From Pseudonocardia sp. TRM90224 (GTDB lineage Bacteria > Actinomycetota > Actinomycetes > Mycobacteriales > Pseudonocardiaceae), in the NCBI RefSeq assembly GCF_021245725.1, contig NZ_JAJGSX010000004.1:107516-171515 (forward strand): DNA of 64,000 nucleotides, in the 5' to 3' direction. Within the stretch, counting starts at the first letter, position 1. Every line of letters begins with the position of its first letter. Shown in pieces: positions 8,424-17,020 of the stretch. The position numbers and the translations under genes were made by a program. A model generated the notes under the pieces. It ran no database searches and was not told the origin of the DNA. It worked only from the letters and a program-made list of their open reading frames with translations.

Positions 8424-9410
8424 TCAGGCCACCCGTCGACGGGTCGTTGCGATTGTTTCCGCCAGTACTTCGGCGCCGTACAGGTCCTCGACCCATCCGT
8501 CGTGGTAGATCGTGTCGAGGTAGCGCTCCCCCATGTCGGGAGCGAGCGCGACGGCGGTGAGGCCGCGCGTTCCGTGCATCTCCAGCCAGCTCATCGCCCC
8601 GCTGACGACCGTGCCGGTCGATCCGCCGAACATGAACCCGTTGCGCGCCATCCGGCGGCAGGCGCGAACCGTGTCGGCTTCCTCGACGTAGACGACCTCG
8701 TCGACGTACGTCTCGTCGAGCTGCGCCGGGCGGACGCTCGTGCCCAGCCCCGGGACGTGCCGCGGGGCCGACGGCCCGCCGAACGTCACCGAGCCGACGG
8801 CGTCGATGGCGACGACGTGCACGCGCCGGTGCCACTGGCGGAAGTAGCGCGCGCAGCCCATCAGCGTGCCGGTCGTGCCCGCGCCGACGAACAGGACGTC
8901 CAGCTCCGGGAACTCGTGGGCGATCGCGGGACCGGTCGTCGCGAAGTGCGCCTTCCAGTTGTTCGGGTTCGCGTACTGGTTCAGCCAGACGTACCGCTCG
9001 TCGGAAGCGACCAGCGACTGCACGTAGTCGATGCGTGCGCCGAGGAACCCGCCGACCGGGTCGGGCTCGAGGATGGTGTGCACGCGGGCGCCCAGCGACT
9101 CCATCATCCGGCGGGTCGCCATGTTGCAACGCAGGTCGGTGACGCAGACGAACTCGTAGCCGCGGTTCGCGGCGATGATGCTCAGCGCCACACCGAGGTT
9201 GCCGGAGGACGACTCGACGATCACCGAGCCGGGCCGCAGCTGCCCCGAACGCTCAGCGGCTCCGACCATCGCCAGCGCTGCCTTCAGCTTCACGGAGCCG
9301 GCGAAGTTGAACCCCTCGACCTTCAGGAAGACCTGGCGGCCGAACATCGATGCGAGGTCGACGAACAGCTGCTCTTCGTTGAACTCGAGCGGACTCTTGA
9401 TGACGGCCAT
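8424..9410 (-). CDS. sbnA: SbnA-like O-phosphoserine-dependent N-(2-amino-2-carboxyethyl)-L-glutamate synthase
   Basis: This is a 328-residue PLP enzyme of the cysteine synthase fold. The PLP lysine is Lys41 in AGSVKLKAA, the cofactor loop is ESSSGNLGVA at 66-75, and the phosphate-binding loop GAGTTGTLMG lies at 176-185. SbnA enzymes condense O-phospho-L-serine with L-glutamate to the aminocarboxyethyl-glutamate that SbnB converts to Dap. The family assignment comes from the sequence and from the SbnB-like gene four genes downstream. The ATG at 9410 follows a strong AGGAAGGGGGG ribosome binding site; in-frame upstream starts lack family similarity. It is the first gene of the operon, so Dap supply leads the pathway. 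Confidence 0.85.
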   Translation of the reverse strand: MAVIKSPLEFNEEQLFVDLASMFGRQVFLKVEGFNFAGSVKLKAALAMVGAAERSGQLRPGSVIVESSSGNLGVALSIIAANRGYEFVCVTDLRCNMATRRMMESLGARVHTILEPDPVGGFLGARIDYVQSLVASDERYVWLNQYANPNNWKAHFATTGPAIAHEFPELDVLFVGAGTTGTLMGCARYFRQWHRRVHVVAIDAVGSVTFGGPSAPRHVPGLGTSVRPAQLDETYVDEVVYVEEADTVRACRRMARNGFMFGGSTGTVVSGAMSWLEMHGTRGLTAVALAPDMGERYLDTIYHDGWVEDLYGAEVLAETIATTRRRVA

Positions 9411-9839
9411 CACCGCCCCCCTTCCTGAGAGTCTGAGTACTTGTCGTGCAAACCGGTCCGGATGTTGCACTCGGCGTCGTGCGCAGCCATTAGTCGTGCT
9501 CCCCCCTGGCTGTCGTTCTCTTGCTCGTACAGCTTGCTTGGGTCCCTGGAAGATCGAAATCTCTCCCGCGCAAGATCCATGTGGCGTCAAGGAAGGGTTT
9601 TGTCACCCCCCGGCAACCCTCCGATCCGAGACACGGTTCGCGGAGGGGCAGACGAACAAGACGGCAGCGCCCCCCGCGCTCCACCACCGACAATACGGTT
9701 GCAAACTTTCACCCGTGTCACATAGTCATTTCACCCGTCAGAGGAGACGTTTACGCTGGTAGACACGCCGATGGGCGACTCCCGGGAGAGGGGAGCCGCC
9801 CATCGGGTCACGCCCGCCGCGGGCCGTAGCCGGCTGTGG
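9411..9839. other. 429-base non-coding region upstream of the Dap/NRPS operon
   Basis: No convincing gene lies here. It must hold the promoter of the minus-strand Dap operon. I found no IdeR/DmdR iron box and no Zur-type palindrome in it, so metal control of the operon is not supported by the sequence. A strong hairpin occupies the right end (listed separately). Part of the region is less GC-rich than its neighbours (9690-9760), as promoter regions often are. Confidence 0.6.
9769..9805 (-). terminator. Hairpin downstream of the cupin/DinB/NTF2 operon
   Basis: CGATGGGCGACTCCC (9769-9783) pairs with GGGAGCCGCCCATCG (9791-9805) with one mismatch and a 7-base loop. It lies 34 bases past the stop of the NTF2-like gene. 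There is no U-tract, which is common for actinobacterial terminators. It would also shield the Dap operon promoter from read-through. Confidence 0.55.
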
Positions 9840-10190
9840 TCAGCCCTTCACATAGGCCAGCTTCTCGGTGACCAAACCGTCGCGGACAGTGAACAGATCG
9901 ACCCCACGCACATGTCCACCTGCGAAAACATAGCGCCACCTCACCACTACTCGATTACCGGCGGTGAAGCACTCCTCGGTCTCGAAGGCACCCTCGGGCG
10001 ACGCTTCGAATAGCGCTGTCCACGCCGCGCGGACGGCCGTTTGTCCGATGTGGCGGCAGCCGTCGGGCGGTGCCGTGTCCTCGAATGCGCAGTCCGTGGC
10101 CATCGCCGCCATCACGGCGTCGACGTCATGGGCGGCGAACGCCTCCTGGAACCGCACCACCGCCTCGGCCGCATCGATCGTGACCTTCAT
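9840..10190 (-). CDS. SnoaL/NTF2-like small protein
   Basis: The 116-residue protein has the NTF2-like pattern: an N-terminal helix (VVRFQEAFAAHDVDAVMAAMATDCAFEDT), a central acidic and Phe-rich strand, and the closing strands RVVVRWRYVF and VRGVDLFTVRDGLVTEKLAYVKG. Members act as isomerases, cyclases, hydrolases or ligand-binding proteins, so no reaction can be assigned. The gene is third in a tight operon behind a DinB-like protein (ATGA overlap). Confidence 0.75.
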   Translation of the reverse strand: MKVTIDAAEAVVRFQEAFAAHDVDAVMAAMATDCAFEDTAPPDGCRHIGQTAVRAAWTALFEASPEGAFETEECFTAGNRVVVRWRYVFAGGHVRGVDLFTVRDGLVTEKLAYVKG

Positions 10191-10786
10191 GTGACCCTCC
10201 CGAAACGTGCGAGCAGATGGTCCTGGGGCGTGCCGGTGGTGATCTCGACGCGGGGTCCGACGAGGCCGGCGGCGCGATAGGCGTCCTCGACGCCGACGAA
10301 CCAGCCGAGCACCGCGGCCACCGCCGCCGGGTCGAGCTGCTCGTCGCAGCCCAGCCCACGCGCAAGGTCCCAGCTGTGGACGAGGTGGTCGGCGGCGACC
10401 TGCATGACGTACTCGACGGCGGGGACGTCGCCGAAGGACAGGTGCACGGTCACCTCCAAGGCCCCGGCGGCGGTGATCGCCGCCAGCGCACCGGCCTCGG
10501 CCGCCCGCGCGGCTGCCGCCGGGTCGCCCCCGAACACATCGCCCCCGAGCACGTCGCCGTCGAACGCGTCCCCGACCTGGGCGATCGTCGAGCCGCCGAT
10601 CAGCGGGGGCGTCCACAGCTCCTCGGCGACGACGTGGTTCACGAGCGCCCGGACGTCCCAGCCGGGCAGCGGCGTGGGAGCCGTCCAGCGGTCGCCGATC
10701 TCCGCGACCCGTGCGGCGAAACCCGCGCTGCACCGCTCGTAGAGCATGACGTGGTCGACCGCGGTGGCCGTACCGGGCGTGCTCAC
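10187..10786 (-). CDS. TIGR03086/DinB-like metal-binding protein
   Basis: The 199-residue protein resembles the mycothiol-dependent maleylpyruvate isomerase N-terminal (DinB-like) family TIGR03086. It has the helix with LPGWDVRALVNHVVAE, where the His is a metal ligand, and a later AADHLVHSWDLARGLG helix that supplies further ligands. Proteins of this fold use mycothiol or bacillithiol as cofactor or bind metal without a known reaction. The GTG start at 10786 overlaps the TGA of the cupin gene (GTGA), and its own stop overlaps the NTF2-like gene. Confidence 0.8.
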   Translation of the reverse strand: MSTPGTATAVDHVMLYERCSAGFAARVAEIGDRWTAPTPLPGWDVRALVNHVVAEELWTPPLIGGSTIAQVGDAFDGDVLGGDVFGGDPAAAARAAEAGALAAITAAGALEVTVHLSFGDVPAVEYVMQVAADHLVHSWDLARGLGCDEQLDPAAVAAVLGWFVGVEDAYRAAGLVGPRVEITTGTPQDHLLARFGRVT

Positions 10787-11142
10787 GACGACGTGTCGCG
10801 CGCGTAGTTCGAGGCGCCCCACCAGTCGACGACCACCACCGGCTCATCGCCGACGACCCAGGCGTCGTGACCCGCAGGCAACGCCGTGACCTGGCCAGAC
10901 GTCGCGTCGAACTCCTCGCCGTCGGCCGTGCGCACGCGCAGCGTCCCGGCGACGTGGTACTGGAAGTGCGGCGCCTCGCACAGCTGCGTGCCGGCCAGCG
11001 GGCGGACGTCGGTCGACCAGCGCCAGCCCGGCTCGAGGGTGAGCCGCCCGATGTCGGCACCGCCGATGTGCAGCAGGTCGACGCGGCCGTGCGGGAACGT
11101 GCGCGTCTCGGTCGGGTTGGCGAAGTCCAGCTGCTCGTACAT
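10783..11142 (-). CDS. Small cupin-domain protein
   Basis: The 119-residue single-domain protein has the cupin strands PGWRWSTDVRP, CEAPHFQYHVAGTLRV and TALPAGHDAWVVGDEPVVVVDW. The first motif lacks the usual HxH pair and keeps only scattered histidines, so metal binding is uncertain and a small-molecule sensor or accessory role is possible. It leads the three-gene operon and is divergent from the SARP-type regulator, with 83 bases between starts, which suggests the regulator controls it. Confidence 0.75.
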   Translation of the reverse strand: MYEQLDFANPTETRTFPHGRVDLLHIGGADIGRLTLEPGWRWSTDVRPLAGTQLCEAPHFQYHVAGTLRVRTADGEEFDATSGQVTALPAGHDAWVVGDEPVVVVDWWGASNYARDTSS

Positions 11143-11225
11143 CGGAACCTCCGTGGTTCGAATGGATGCGCAGAACGCTACGAACGGGACCTTGCGAGCA
11201 GTTAGCAACTGAGGACGATGTCCCG

Positions 11226-14200
11226 ATGGGCGTGCACCTGCAGCTGTTGGGGCGCTTCCAGGTGCGCCGCGACGGTGCGGAGATCCCGCCGGCCGCGTTC
11301 GGCGGCCGGAAGGTGCGGGCCATGCTGCGGGTGCTGGCGGTGCGCCGTCCGGATCTTGTTGCGCACGACGTGCTCGCCGAAGCACTGTGGCCCGACCGGC
11401 TGCCCGCCGATCCGGCCACCAACCTCGGCGTGCTGGTCAACCGGGCCCGCCGGGCGCTCGGTGATCCCAGCCTCGTCGTGACCGGTACCAGGGGATACGC
11501 GTTGGGCGACTGCGCAACCGACCTCGCCGAGCTGCTGGCCGCGCTCGACGCCGCCCGTTCGGCGGGCGACGATCACGCCGCCGCGGCGACGGCCTGCCGG
11601 GCCGGGCTCGCGATCTGGGGTGAGCCGCTGCCGGAGGACATCTACTCCGCCTGGGCCGGCGCGCCGCGGGAGCGGCTGCGGCGCGCTCGGCTCGAGCTGT
11701 GCGTGCGGGCCGCGAAGGCCGCGCTGGGTCTCGGCGATCCGCGCACCGCGGTCGCCTACGCCTGCGATGCCGTCGACGACGAGCCGACCGACGAGTCCGC
11801 CGTGATCGTGCTGGCCGAGTCGCTCACCGCGGCAGGTGATCCCGCCGGTGCGCTGACGCGACTGCACGAGCTGCGGGCGCGGCTGGCCGACGAGCTCGGC
11901 ATCGACCCCTCCCCCGAGGTCGAACGGCTGCAGATCGAGCTGCTGCGCGGCGAGGCCGGACCGCGCGCTGCCGGCGGAGGGCAGCGCCGGGTCGGAGTGC
12001 CCGCACCGACCCGGCCGCGCGCCTTCGGCCCGCTGGCCTTCGTCAGGCGCGACGCCCAGCTCGCCCGGCTCCGCGAGGCCGTCGCCGCAGGTGGGCTGGC
12101 CGTTGTCGCCGGGGCGCCGGGCTCGGGGAAGTCGCGGCTGCTCGCCGAGCTGGCCGGCGCGGCGGACCGGCCGGTGGTCGCGGCCCGCGCGTTCCTGCCG
12201 GAGCGGGCGGAGGCGTGGAGCCTGGCCCGGTCGCTGCTGCGCGAGGCGCTGGCCGTCGACGCCGCACTCGCCGACGGGCTCCCGCCGCGCAGCCGCGACG
12301 CGCTCGCGGTACTGCTGCCGGAGCTCGGCGGCGGCCCGGCCCAGGGCGGCGAGACGTTCCGCGCGCTCGTGCTCGCCGGCGGAGTCCGGCTGCTCGACGG
12401 CGCTGCGGGCAACGGCGCAGTGGGCGACGGCGCGCTGCTCGTCGTCGACGACCTGCAATGGGCCGACGCCAGCAGCATCGCGCTGGTCTGCTCGGCGCTG
12501 GCGCGGCTGCCGAACCTGTCGGCGGTGCTCGCCCACCGGCCGGCCGAGCTCCCCGAAGGTGCCCTGGACGGCCTGGAGCCGGACGTGGAGATCACCCTCG
12601 GGGCCCTGCCGCTCGACGGGGTGGCGGCGCTGACCGGGAACCCGGCGACGGCCGCGGCGATCATCGACGCGACCGACGGCACGCCGTTCGCCGTCGCGGA
12701 GGTGCTGCGGGAGCTCGCCGCGCGCGGCGTCGCCGTTGCCGGACCCGGCAGCGGGGCCTACCTACCGCTCGTCGCGGATCTGGGCCGGGCGGGGCAGCGC
12801 CGCACCGCGCTGCGCAGGGCCCGCCGGGAGACGGGGCTGCGCGCGCAGATGCTGGAGCTGCTCGCGCTGGTCGCCCGCGAGATCTCGGCGGGCACGCTGG
12901 CCGTCGCCGCAGGTTGTGCCGCCGACGTGGCGCTGCAGGCGCTGGCCGGACTGGCTGCGTCCGGGCTCGCCCGGCTCGGCGAGCAGGGCTGGGCGACGGC
13001 GCACGACCTGCTCACCGAGGTCGTCACGGAGGGCATGGACGCGGCCGGCCGGGCCCGGATCCACGGCATGCTCGCGCGGGCGCTCGCGGCCGAGGACGCC
13101 GACCCGTCGGAGATCGCGCGGCACCACCGCGGAGCGGGTGATCCGGGCGCCGCCGCCCTCGCCTACGCCACCGCGGCCGCCCGCGCGCTCACGACCCACG
13201 CCACAACCGAAGCCGTCGCGCTCGCGTCGGCAGGGCTCGACCTGCAGCCGGCCGTGCCGGTGCGCGCCGAGCTGCTGGAGATCCGCGCGCAGGCCAGGGC
13301 GGCGCACGGCGAGGCCGACGCCGCGGCCGACCTGACGGCCGCGCTGCGGATCACCGATCCGGGCGCCGACCGGGCCCGGCGGCTGTCCCGGCTGGCCATG
13401 CTGACCTTCGGCGCCCGCGACACGAGGCAGGCGGCGGAGCTGGCCGAGCTGGCGCTCGTCGAGGCGGGCGGCGACGAGCAGGCCACGGCGTTCGCACTGG
13501 AGACGGCCGCGGTGATCGACATGAACGTCGACCGCGCCGAGCGCGCCGGCGAACGCGCCGAGGCCGCGCTGAGCGCCTACCGGCGCCTCGGCGACGCTGC
13601 CGGGGTGGCGCGCATCCTCGACGGCCGCGCCATGGCCGTGTTCCTCGAGGGCCGGATCACCGAGGGGATCGCCGAGTTCGGCCGGGTCGCGCGCCTGTTC
13701 GACGCCTCCGGGGAGCTCCTGCGGGTCGTCACGCCGCGTTCGACGATGGGGCACGGTCTCGTCTTCGCCGGGCGCCCGGCCGAGGGTCTCGACGAGACGA
13801 CGGCAGCGCTGCGCCTGGCCTGCGACCTCGACGCGACCGAGGGCCAGGCCTACGCGCTGTGGCACCGGTCGGAAGCGCTCGCCGCGCTCGGGCGCGTCGA
13901 CGAGGCCGAGGCCGACGCCCGAGAGGCGCTCGCGCTCGCGTCGGCGGCGGGCCACCGCGGCTGGACCGCGACGGCGCACCGGGCGTTGGGCATCGCGCTG
14001 GCCGGGCGCGGCGACCTCGACGGCGCAGCAGCCGCGTTCGACGACTCCGCCCGCCTCGCCGGCGAGTCGCTGGGCCTCTTCGGATCATGGGCTGCCGCCC
14101 GCTCGGCGCTGGTGCGGCTGGCCGCCGGCCGCACCGGCGGTGTCGAGCCGCTGGTCCGCCGGGCCTTGGCCACCGGTCCACCGCTCGGGCATCACGAGGC

Positions 14201-14339
14201 CCGCCTCGCCGAGGTCGAGCTGCTGGTCGCCAGGGGCGACCCGGCGGCCGCGCGGGTCGCCGCCGACGCGGTGGCGCACGCGCGGGCGGCGGGCTACGTG
14301 GCCGGCACCGACCGGCTCGCTGTCATTGCCGATTTCTAG
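11226..14339 (+). CDS. SARP-type transcriptional regulator with BTAD, AAA ATPase and TPR-like repeats
   Basis: The 1037-residue protein begins with an OmpR-like winged helix (LQLLGRFQVRRDGAEIPP...RKVRAMLRVLAV) and a bacterial transcriptional activator domain to about residue 245. A P-loop ATPase follows with Walker A GAPGSGKS at about 296-303 and Walker B LLVVDDLQWAD at about 403-413. Residues about 600-1037 are Ala/Leu-rich helical repeats of TPR type. This is the AfsR-like layout of large SARP regulators that often switch on neighbouring biosynthetic operons. The divergent cupin operon is the nearest target, and the Dap/NRPS operon beyond it is possible. The ATG at 11226 is chosen because the DNA-binding domain starts right there. 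Its last four bases overlap the convergent patatin gene. Confidence 0.9.
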   Translation: MGVHLQLLGRFQVRRDGAEIPPAAFGGRKVRAMLRVLAVRRPDLVAHDVLAEALWPDRLPADPATNLGVLVNRARRALGDPSLVVTGTRGYALGDCATDLAELLAALDAARSAGDDHAAAATACRAGLAIWGEPLPEDIYSAWAGAPRERLRRARLELCVRAAKAALGLGDPRTAVAYACDAVDDEPTDESAVIVLAESLTAAGDPAGALTRLHELRARLADELGIDPSPEVERLQIELLRGEAGPRAAGGGQRRVGVPAPTRPRAFGPLAFVRRDAQLARLREAVAAGGLAVVAGAPGSGKSRLLAELAGAADRPVVAARAFLPERAEAWSLARSLLREALAVDAALADGLPPRSRDALAVLLPELGGGPAQGGETFRALVLAGGVRLLDGAAGNGAVGDGALLVVDDLQWADASSIALVCSALARLPNLSAVLAHRPAELPEGALDGLEPDVEITLGALPLDGVAALTGNPATAAAIIDATDGTPFAVAEVLRELAARGVAVAGPGSGAYLPLVADLGRAGQRRTALRRARRETGLRAQMLELLALVAREISAGTLAVAAGCAADVALQALAGLAASGLARLGEQGWATAHDLLTEVVTEGMDAAGRARIHGMLARALAAEDADPSEIARHHRGAGDPGAAALAYATAAARALTTHATTEAVALASAGLDLQPAVPVRAELLEIRAQARAAHGEADAAADLTAALRITDPGADRARRLSRLAMLTFGARDTRQAAELAELALVEAGGDEQATAFALETAAVIDMNVDRAERAGERAEAALSAYRRLGDAAGVARILDGRAMAVFLEGRITEGIAEFGRVARLFDASGELLRVVTPRSTMGHGLVFAGRPAEGLDETTAALRLACDLDATEGQAYALWHRSEALAALGRVDEAEADAREALALASAAGHRGWTATAHRALGIALAGRGDLDGAAAAFDDSARLAGESLGLFGSWAAARSALVRLAAGRTGGVEPLVRRALATGPPLGHHEARLAEVELLVARGDPAAARVAADAVAHARAAGYVAGTDRLAVIADF

Positions 14340-15280
14340 CTTGTCAGCCGCTCAGCCTCGACGCAGGCCTGCAGCGCGTCCATCGCCGCTCGCCGCCCGG
14401 TGTCGACGGCCGCTCGGAGCGGGCCGGGGCGGCGCTCGGTGCGGCCGATCCGGGCGCTCCCGAGCGGCGGGCGGATCTGCAACGTCGCAGGGTGCGACGC
14501 CAGCAGGCGCTCCTCCTCGGCCCGCGCGGCCTCGCGGCCCATCCACGCCGCGAGCGCGCCGGGGGCGCGGCGGGCGAACCAGCGCGACATCACCAACCGC
14601 TCGCCGCGGGACGGCGCCGTCGCGATCTCGTCGGTCCGCCGGGTGCGCAAGGCGACGACGTGGGTGGCTTGCTGGGCGAGCGCCGTCCGCACCGGGACCG
14701 ACTCGCTCACCCCCGCGTCGACGTACGTCCGCCCGCCGATCTCGACCGGCTCGCCCGCGAGCAGCGGCAGCGCGGTCGACGCGCGGAGCGCAGCCTGCAC
14801 GCCGGCCTGGTCGTGGACCTGTTCGTGCAGGTCGACGGCCTGACCGGTGAGGGCGTCGGTGGCGATCGGGTGGAACTCGACGGGGTTGTCGAGGATCTCC
14901 TGGAATCCCATCGGCATGATCTCGGTGTACACGGTGTGGACGAGGTAGCGGGTGTCCACGACCGGCAGCCGGCGCAGCGCGCGCCGCGGGTCGATGGTCG
15001 TGCCCATGACGACCGGGTCCCACCACACGTGCATGCTGCTCTCGGCCCGCCCGCACAGCAGCCACGCCGCGTTCAGCGCTCCCGCGGAGCTGCCGTAGAC
15101 GGCGTCGAACGCCGGCAGCAGGCCGAGCTGCTCGATGGTGACCGTCATGCCGCTCGAGTAAGCGCCCCGCGAGCTGCCGCCCTCGATCAGCAGCACCAGC
15201 CGGGCGTCGTCGCTGCGGTTGCCCTGTGTGCTGCCCTGCTGCGCGCGGTCCCGCAACAGCTGGATGACTGCGTCGGTCAC
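14336..15280 (-). CDS. Patatin-like phospholipase
   Basis: The 314-residue protein shows the full patatin signature: glycine-rich oxyanion loop EGGSSRGAY (33-41), nucleophile Ser65 in GSSAG, and catalytic Asp188 in VDAGVSESVP. It should be a serine acyl hydrolase on phospholipids or other acyl esters. No signal peptide or membrane segment is seen, so it is probably cytosolic. The start is GTG. It is convergent with the SARP gene (4-base overlap) and divergent from the thioesterase gene, with a family 1 palindrome between them. Confidence 0.9.
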   Translation of the reverse strand: MTDAVIQLLRDRAQQGSTQGNRSDDARLVLLIEGGSSRGAYSSGMTVTIEQLGLLPAFDAVYGSSAGALNAAWLLCGRAESSMHVWWDPVVMGTTIDPRRALRRLPVVDTRYLVHTVYTEIMPMGFQEILDNPVEFHPIATDALTGQAVDLHEQVHDQAGVQAALRASTALPLLAGEPVEIGGRTYVDAGVSESVPVRTALAQQATHVVALRTRRTDEIATAPSRGERLVMSRWFARRAPGALAAWMGREAARAEEERLLASHPATLQIRPPLGSARIGRTERRPGPLRAAVDTGRRAAMDALQACVEAERLTS

Positions 15281-15343
15281 CGGGTGATCTCCATTCCGTC
15301 CACGATGCTGTCCCGCACGAGGCTACTCGCCAGTAGCTTTGGG

Positions 15344-15400
15344 GTGCCAGGAAAGCCACTTTCCTGTCCTGTGGTGCCAGGAAAGTGGCTTTCCTGGCAC
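15344..15400. repeat. Family 1 palindrome, copy 1
   Basis: A 23-bp perfect stem formed by 15344-15366 and 15378-15400 with an 11-base spacer. Each arm contains the conserved core AGGAAAGCCACTTTCCT or its reverse complement, and the core is itself a short hairpin (AGGAAAG/cca/CTTTCCT). Outer pair here is GTGCC/GGCAC. It lies between divergent genes and ends 10 bases before the thioesterase GTG. Confidence 0.95.
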
Positions 15401-15410
15401 TCTCGGACCG

Positions 15411-15848
15411 GTGGACGATCACGCGACACCCCCGCCGGCCGGCTTCCGTCCGGTGGAACGTCGCAGCGGCTTCCTGGACCTGATCGGGCCCCTGTACGTC
15501 GACGACGCCGATCCGCGCTCGCCGGTCTACGGCCTGCGGATCGGGGAGAAGCACACGAACAGCCGCGGCGGCGTCCACGGCGGAGTGCTCACCACCCTCG
15601 CCGACGTCGCGCTCGGGTACGGCGCCCTGGCGGCGCACGGGAAGGCGCTGAGCCTCCTCACGGCGAGCCTGACCGTCGACTACACCGGATCCGCGGCCGT
15701 CGGCGACTGGATCGAGGCCCGGACGACCCTCAAACGCATGGGGTCGCGGCTGGCGTTCGCCGGGTGCGAGATCACCAACGACACCCGGCCCGTCGCGTCC
15801 TGCAGCGGGGTCTTCAGCGTGCCGCCCGTACGGCCTGCGGACAGGTGA
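15411..15848 (+). CDS. PaaI-type hotdog thioesterase
   Basis: The 145-residue protein fits the acyl-CoA thioesterase PaaI/YdiI family, with GEKHTNSRGGVHGGVLTTLADVALGYG as the HGG-containing active-site helix and the closing strands WIEARTTLKRMGSRLAFAGCEI. It would hydrolyse an acyl- or aryl-CoA. The GTG start is followed at its end by a GTGA overlap with the methyltransferase gene, so the two are co-translated. A large palindrome sits almost against the start codon. Confidence 0.85.
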   Translation: MDDHATPPPAGFRPVERRSGFLDLIGPLYVDDADPRSPVYGLRIGEKHTNSRGGVHGGVLTTLADVALGYGALAAHGKALSLLTASLTVDYTGSAAVGDWIEARTTLKRMGSRLAFAGCEITNDTRPVASCSGVFSVPPVRPADR

Positions 15849-16990
15849 ACGATCGGCTGCGCAGCGAGATGGTCGACCGGCTCGGGTCGGCCGGGACGAT
15901 CATCACCAGGGAGGTCGAGGCCGCAATGCGAGCGGTGCCGCGCCACCTCTTCCTGCCCGGCGTCGAACCCGGCCACGCCTACGCCGACCAGCCCGTTTCC
16001 ACCAAAACAGACAAGGACGGGGGCTCGATCAGCGCCGCGTCGCAACCGTCGATCGTCGCCGCGATGCTCGAACAGCTCGGCTGCGAACCGGGGCACCGCG
16101 TGCTGGAGATCGGCGCCGGCACCGGCTACAACGCCGCGCTGCTCGCCCACCTCGCCGGACCGACCGGACACGTCACCACCATCGACGTCGACGACGAGCT
16201 CGTCACGACAGCCCGCGCCAACCTCGCCGCAGCCGGCTGCGCCGCGCAGGTCGTGCTCGGCGACGGCGCCGAAGGGCACCCGCCCGCCGCGCCCTACGAC
16301 CGCGTCATCGCCACGGTTGGCACGCACCACGTCCCACGCACCTGGCTCGACCAGCTCCGGCCCGGCGGCCGGCTCGTCGTCCCGCTCCGCATCCGCGGGA
16401 GCCAATCCCGCTCCATCGCCTTCGAGCAGCACCACGGCACGTGGGTGAGCGTGAGCAGCGTCCTCGCCGGATTCATGCCGCTGCGGGGCATCGCCCACGA
16501 CACCCGCCGCGTCGTGCACCTGGCCGAGGGCGTCGCCCTGTTCGTACACAGCGACCAGGACGTCGACCCCTCCGGAGTCGACGGCGTCCTCGACGAACCA
16601 CGCCACGTCGTGTGGACCGGGACCATCGTCCGATCGGCCGAGTTGCTGGTATGGCTGGAGCTGTGGCTCACGACCACACTCGCGAACGGACTGAGCCGGA
16701 TGCCCGCCATCGGCGGCGCCGCAGTGGAGCGGCTGTACCGGTGGGGCTCGATGGCAACCGTCGACGGCGCAGCGCTGGCCTACCTCACCAAACGAACCGA
16801 CGGCGCGAACCTCTTCGAGATCGGCGTCATCGGACACGGGAAGGGCGGCGCCACCCTCGCCGCCCGGATGGCCGACGCCGTCCGCGAGTGGGACAGCGAG
16901 CGGCGCGGACAGGAGGCGACGTTCGAGCTGCGGCCGACCGCCGCGGGCACGTCGTACGCAGCCGTCACACGCTGGCCCCGCCCGAGATGA
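15845..16990 (+). CDS. PCMT-fold methyltransferase, FxLD-system type
   Basis: The 381-residue protein begins like protein-L-isoaspartate methyltransferases (AVPRHLFLPG, then SAM motif VLEIGAGTGYNAALL at about 85-99). It carries an extra C-terminal region of about 170 residues with WLELWLTT, AYLTKR and GHGKGGATLAARM, as in the larger PIMT-like enzymes called methyltransferase, FxLD system, which act on ribosomal peptide precursors. No precursor peptide or lanthipeptide synthetase is visible nearby, so it may be a repair enzyme or act in trans. The GTG start overlaps the thioesterase stop. Confidence 0.75.
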   Translation: MNDRLRSEMVDRLGSAGTIITREVEAAMRAVPRHLFLPGVEPGHAYADQPVSTKTDKDGGSISAASQPSIVAAMLEQLGCEPGHRVLEIGAGTGYNAALLAHLAGPTGHVTTIDVDDELVTTARANLAAAGCAAQVVLGDGAEGHPPAAPYDRVIATVGTHHVPRTWLDQLRPGGRLVVPLRIRGSQSRSIAFEQHHGTWVSVSSVLAGFMPLRGIAHDTRRVVHLAEGVALFVHSDQDVDPSGVDGVLDEPRHVVWTGTIVRSAELLVWLELWLTTTLANGLSRMPAIGGAAVERLYRWGSMATVDGAALAYLTKRTDGANLFEIGVIGHGKGGATLAARMADAVREWDSERRGQEATFELRPTAAGTSYAAVTRWPRPR

Positions 16991-17020
16991 ACCCCATCAC
17001 TGTTTGAACAGCGCTGCCGC

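Noticed and set aside
4729..9129. One long open frame joining the Pls-like protein with 237 residues upstream
   Set aside because: The upstream part overlaps the SbnA-like gene in another frame, is Arg/Pro-rich and family-less, and the internal ATG at 8418 sits 5 bases after the SbnA-like stop, as expected for an operon.
154..9410. Staphyloferrin B-type siderophore operon
   Set aside because: Only the Dap-forming SbnA/SbnB pair is present; there are no NIS synthetases, no exporter and no iron box, while a Pls-like protein and NRPS are.
12762..13979. Long antisense frames opposite the SARP gene and other large genes
   Set aside because: They are composition shadows of high-GC coding strands, rich in Arg/Gly/Pro, with no domains and no ribosome binding sites.
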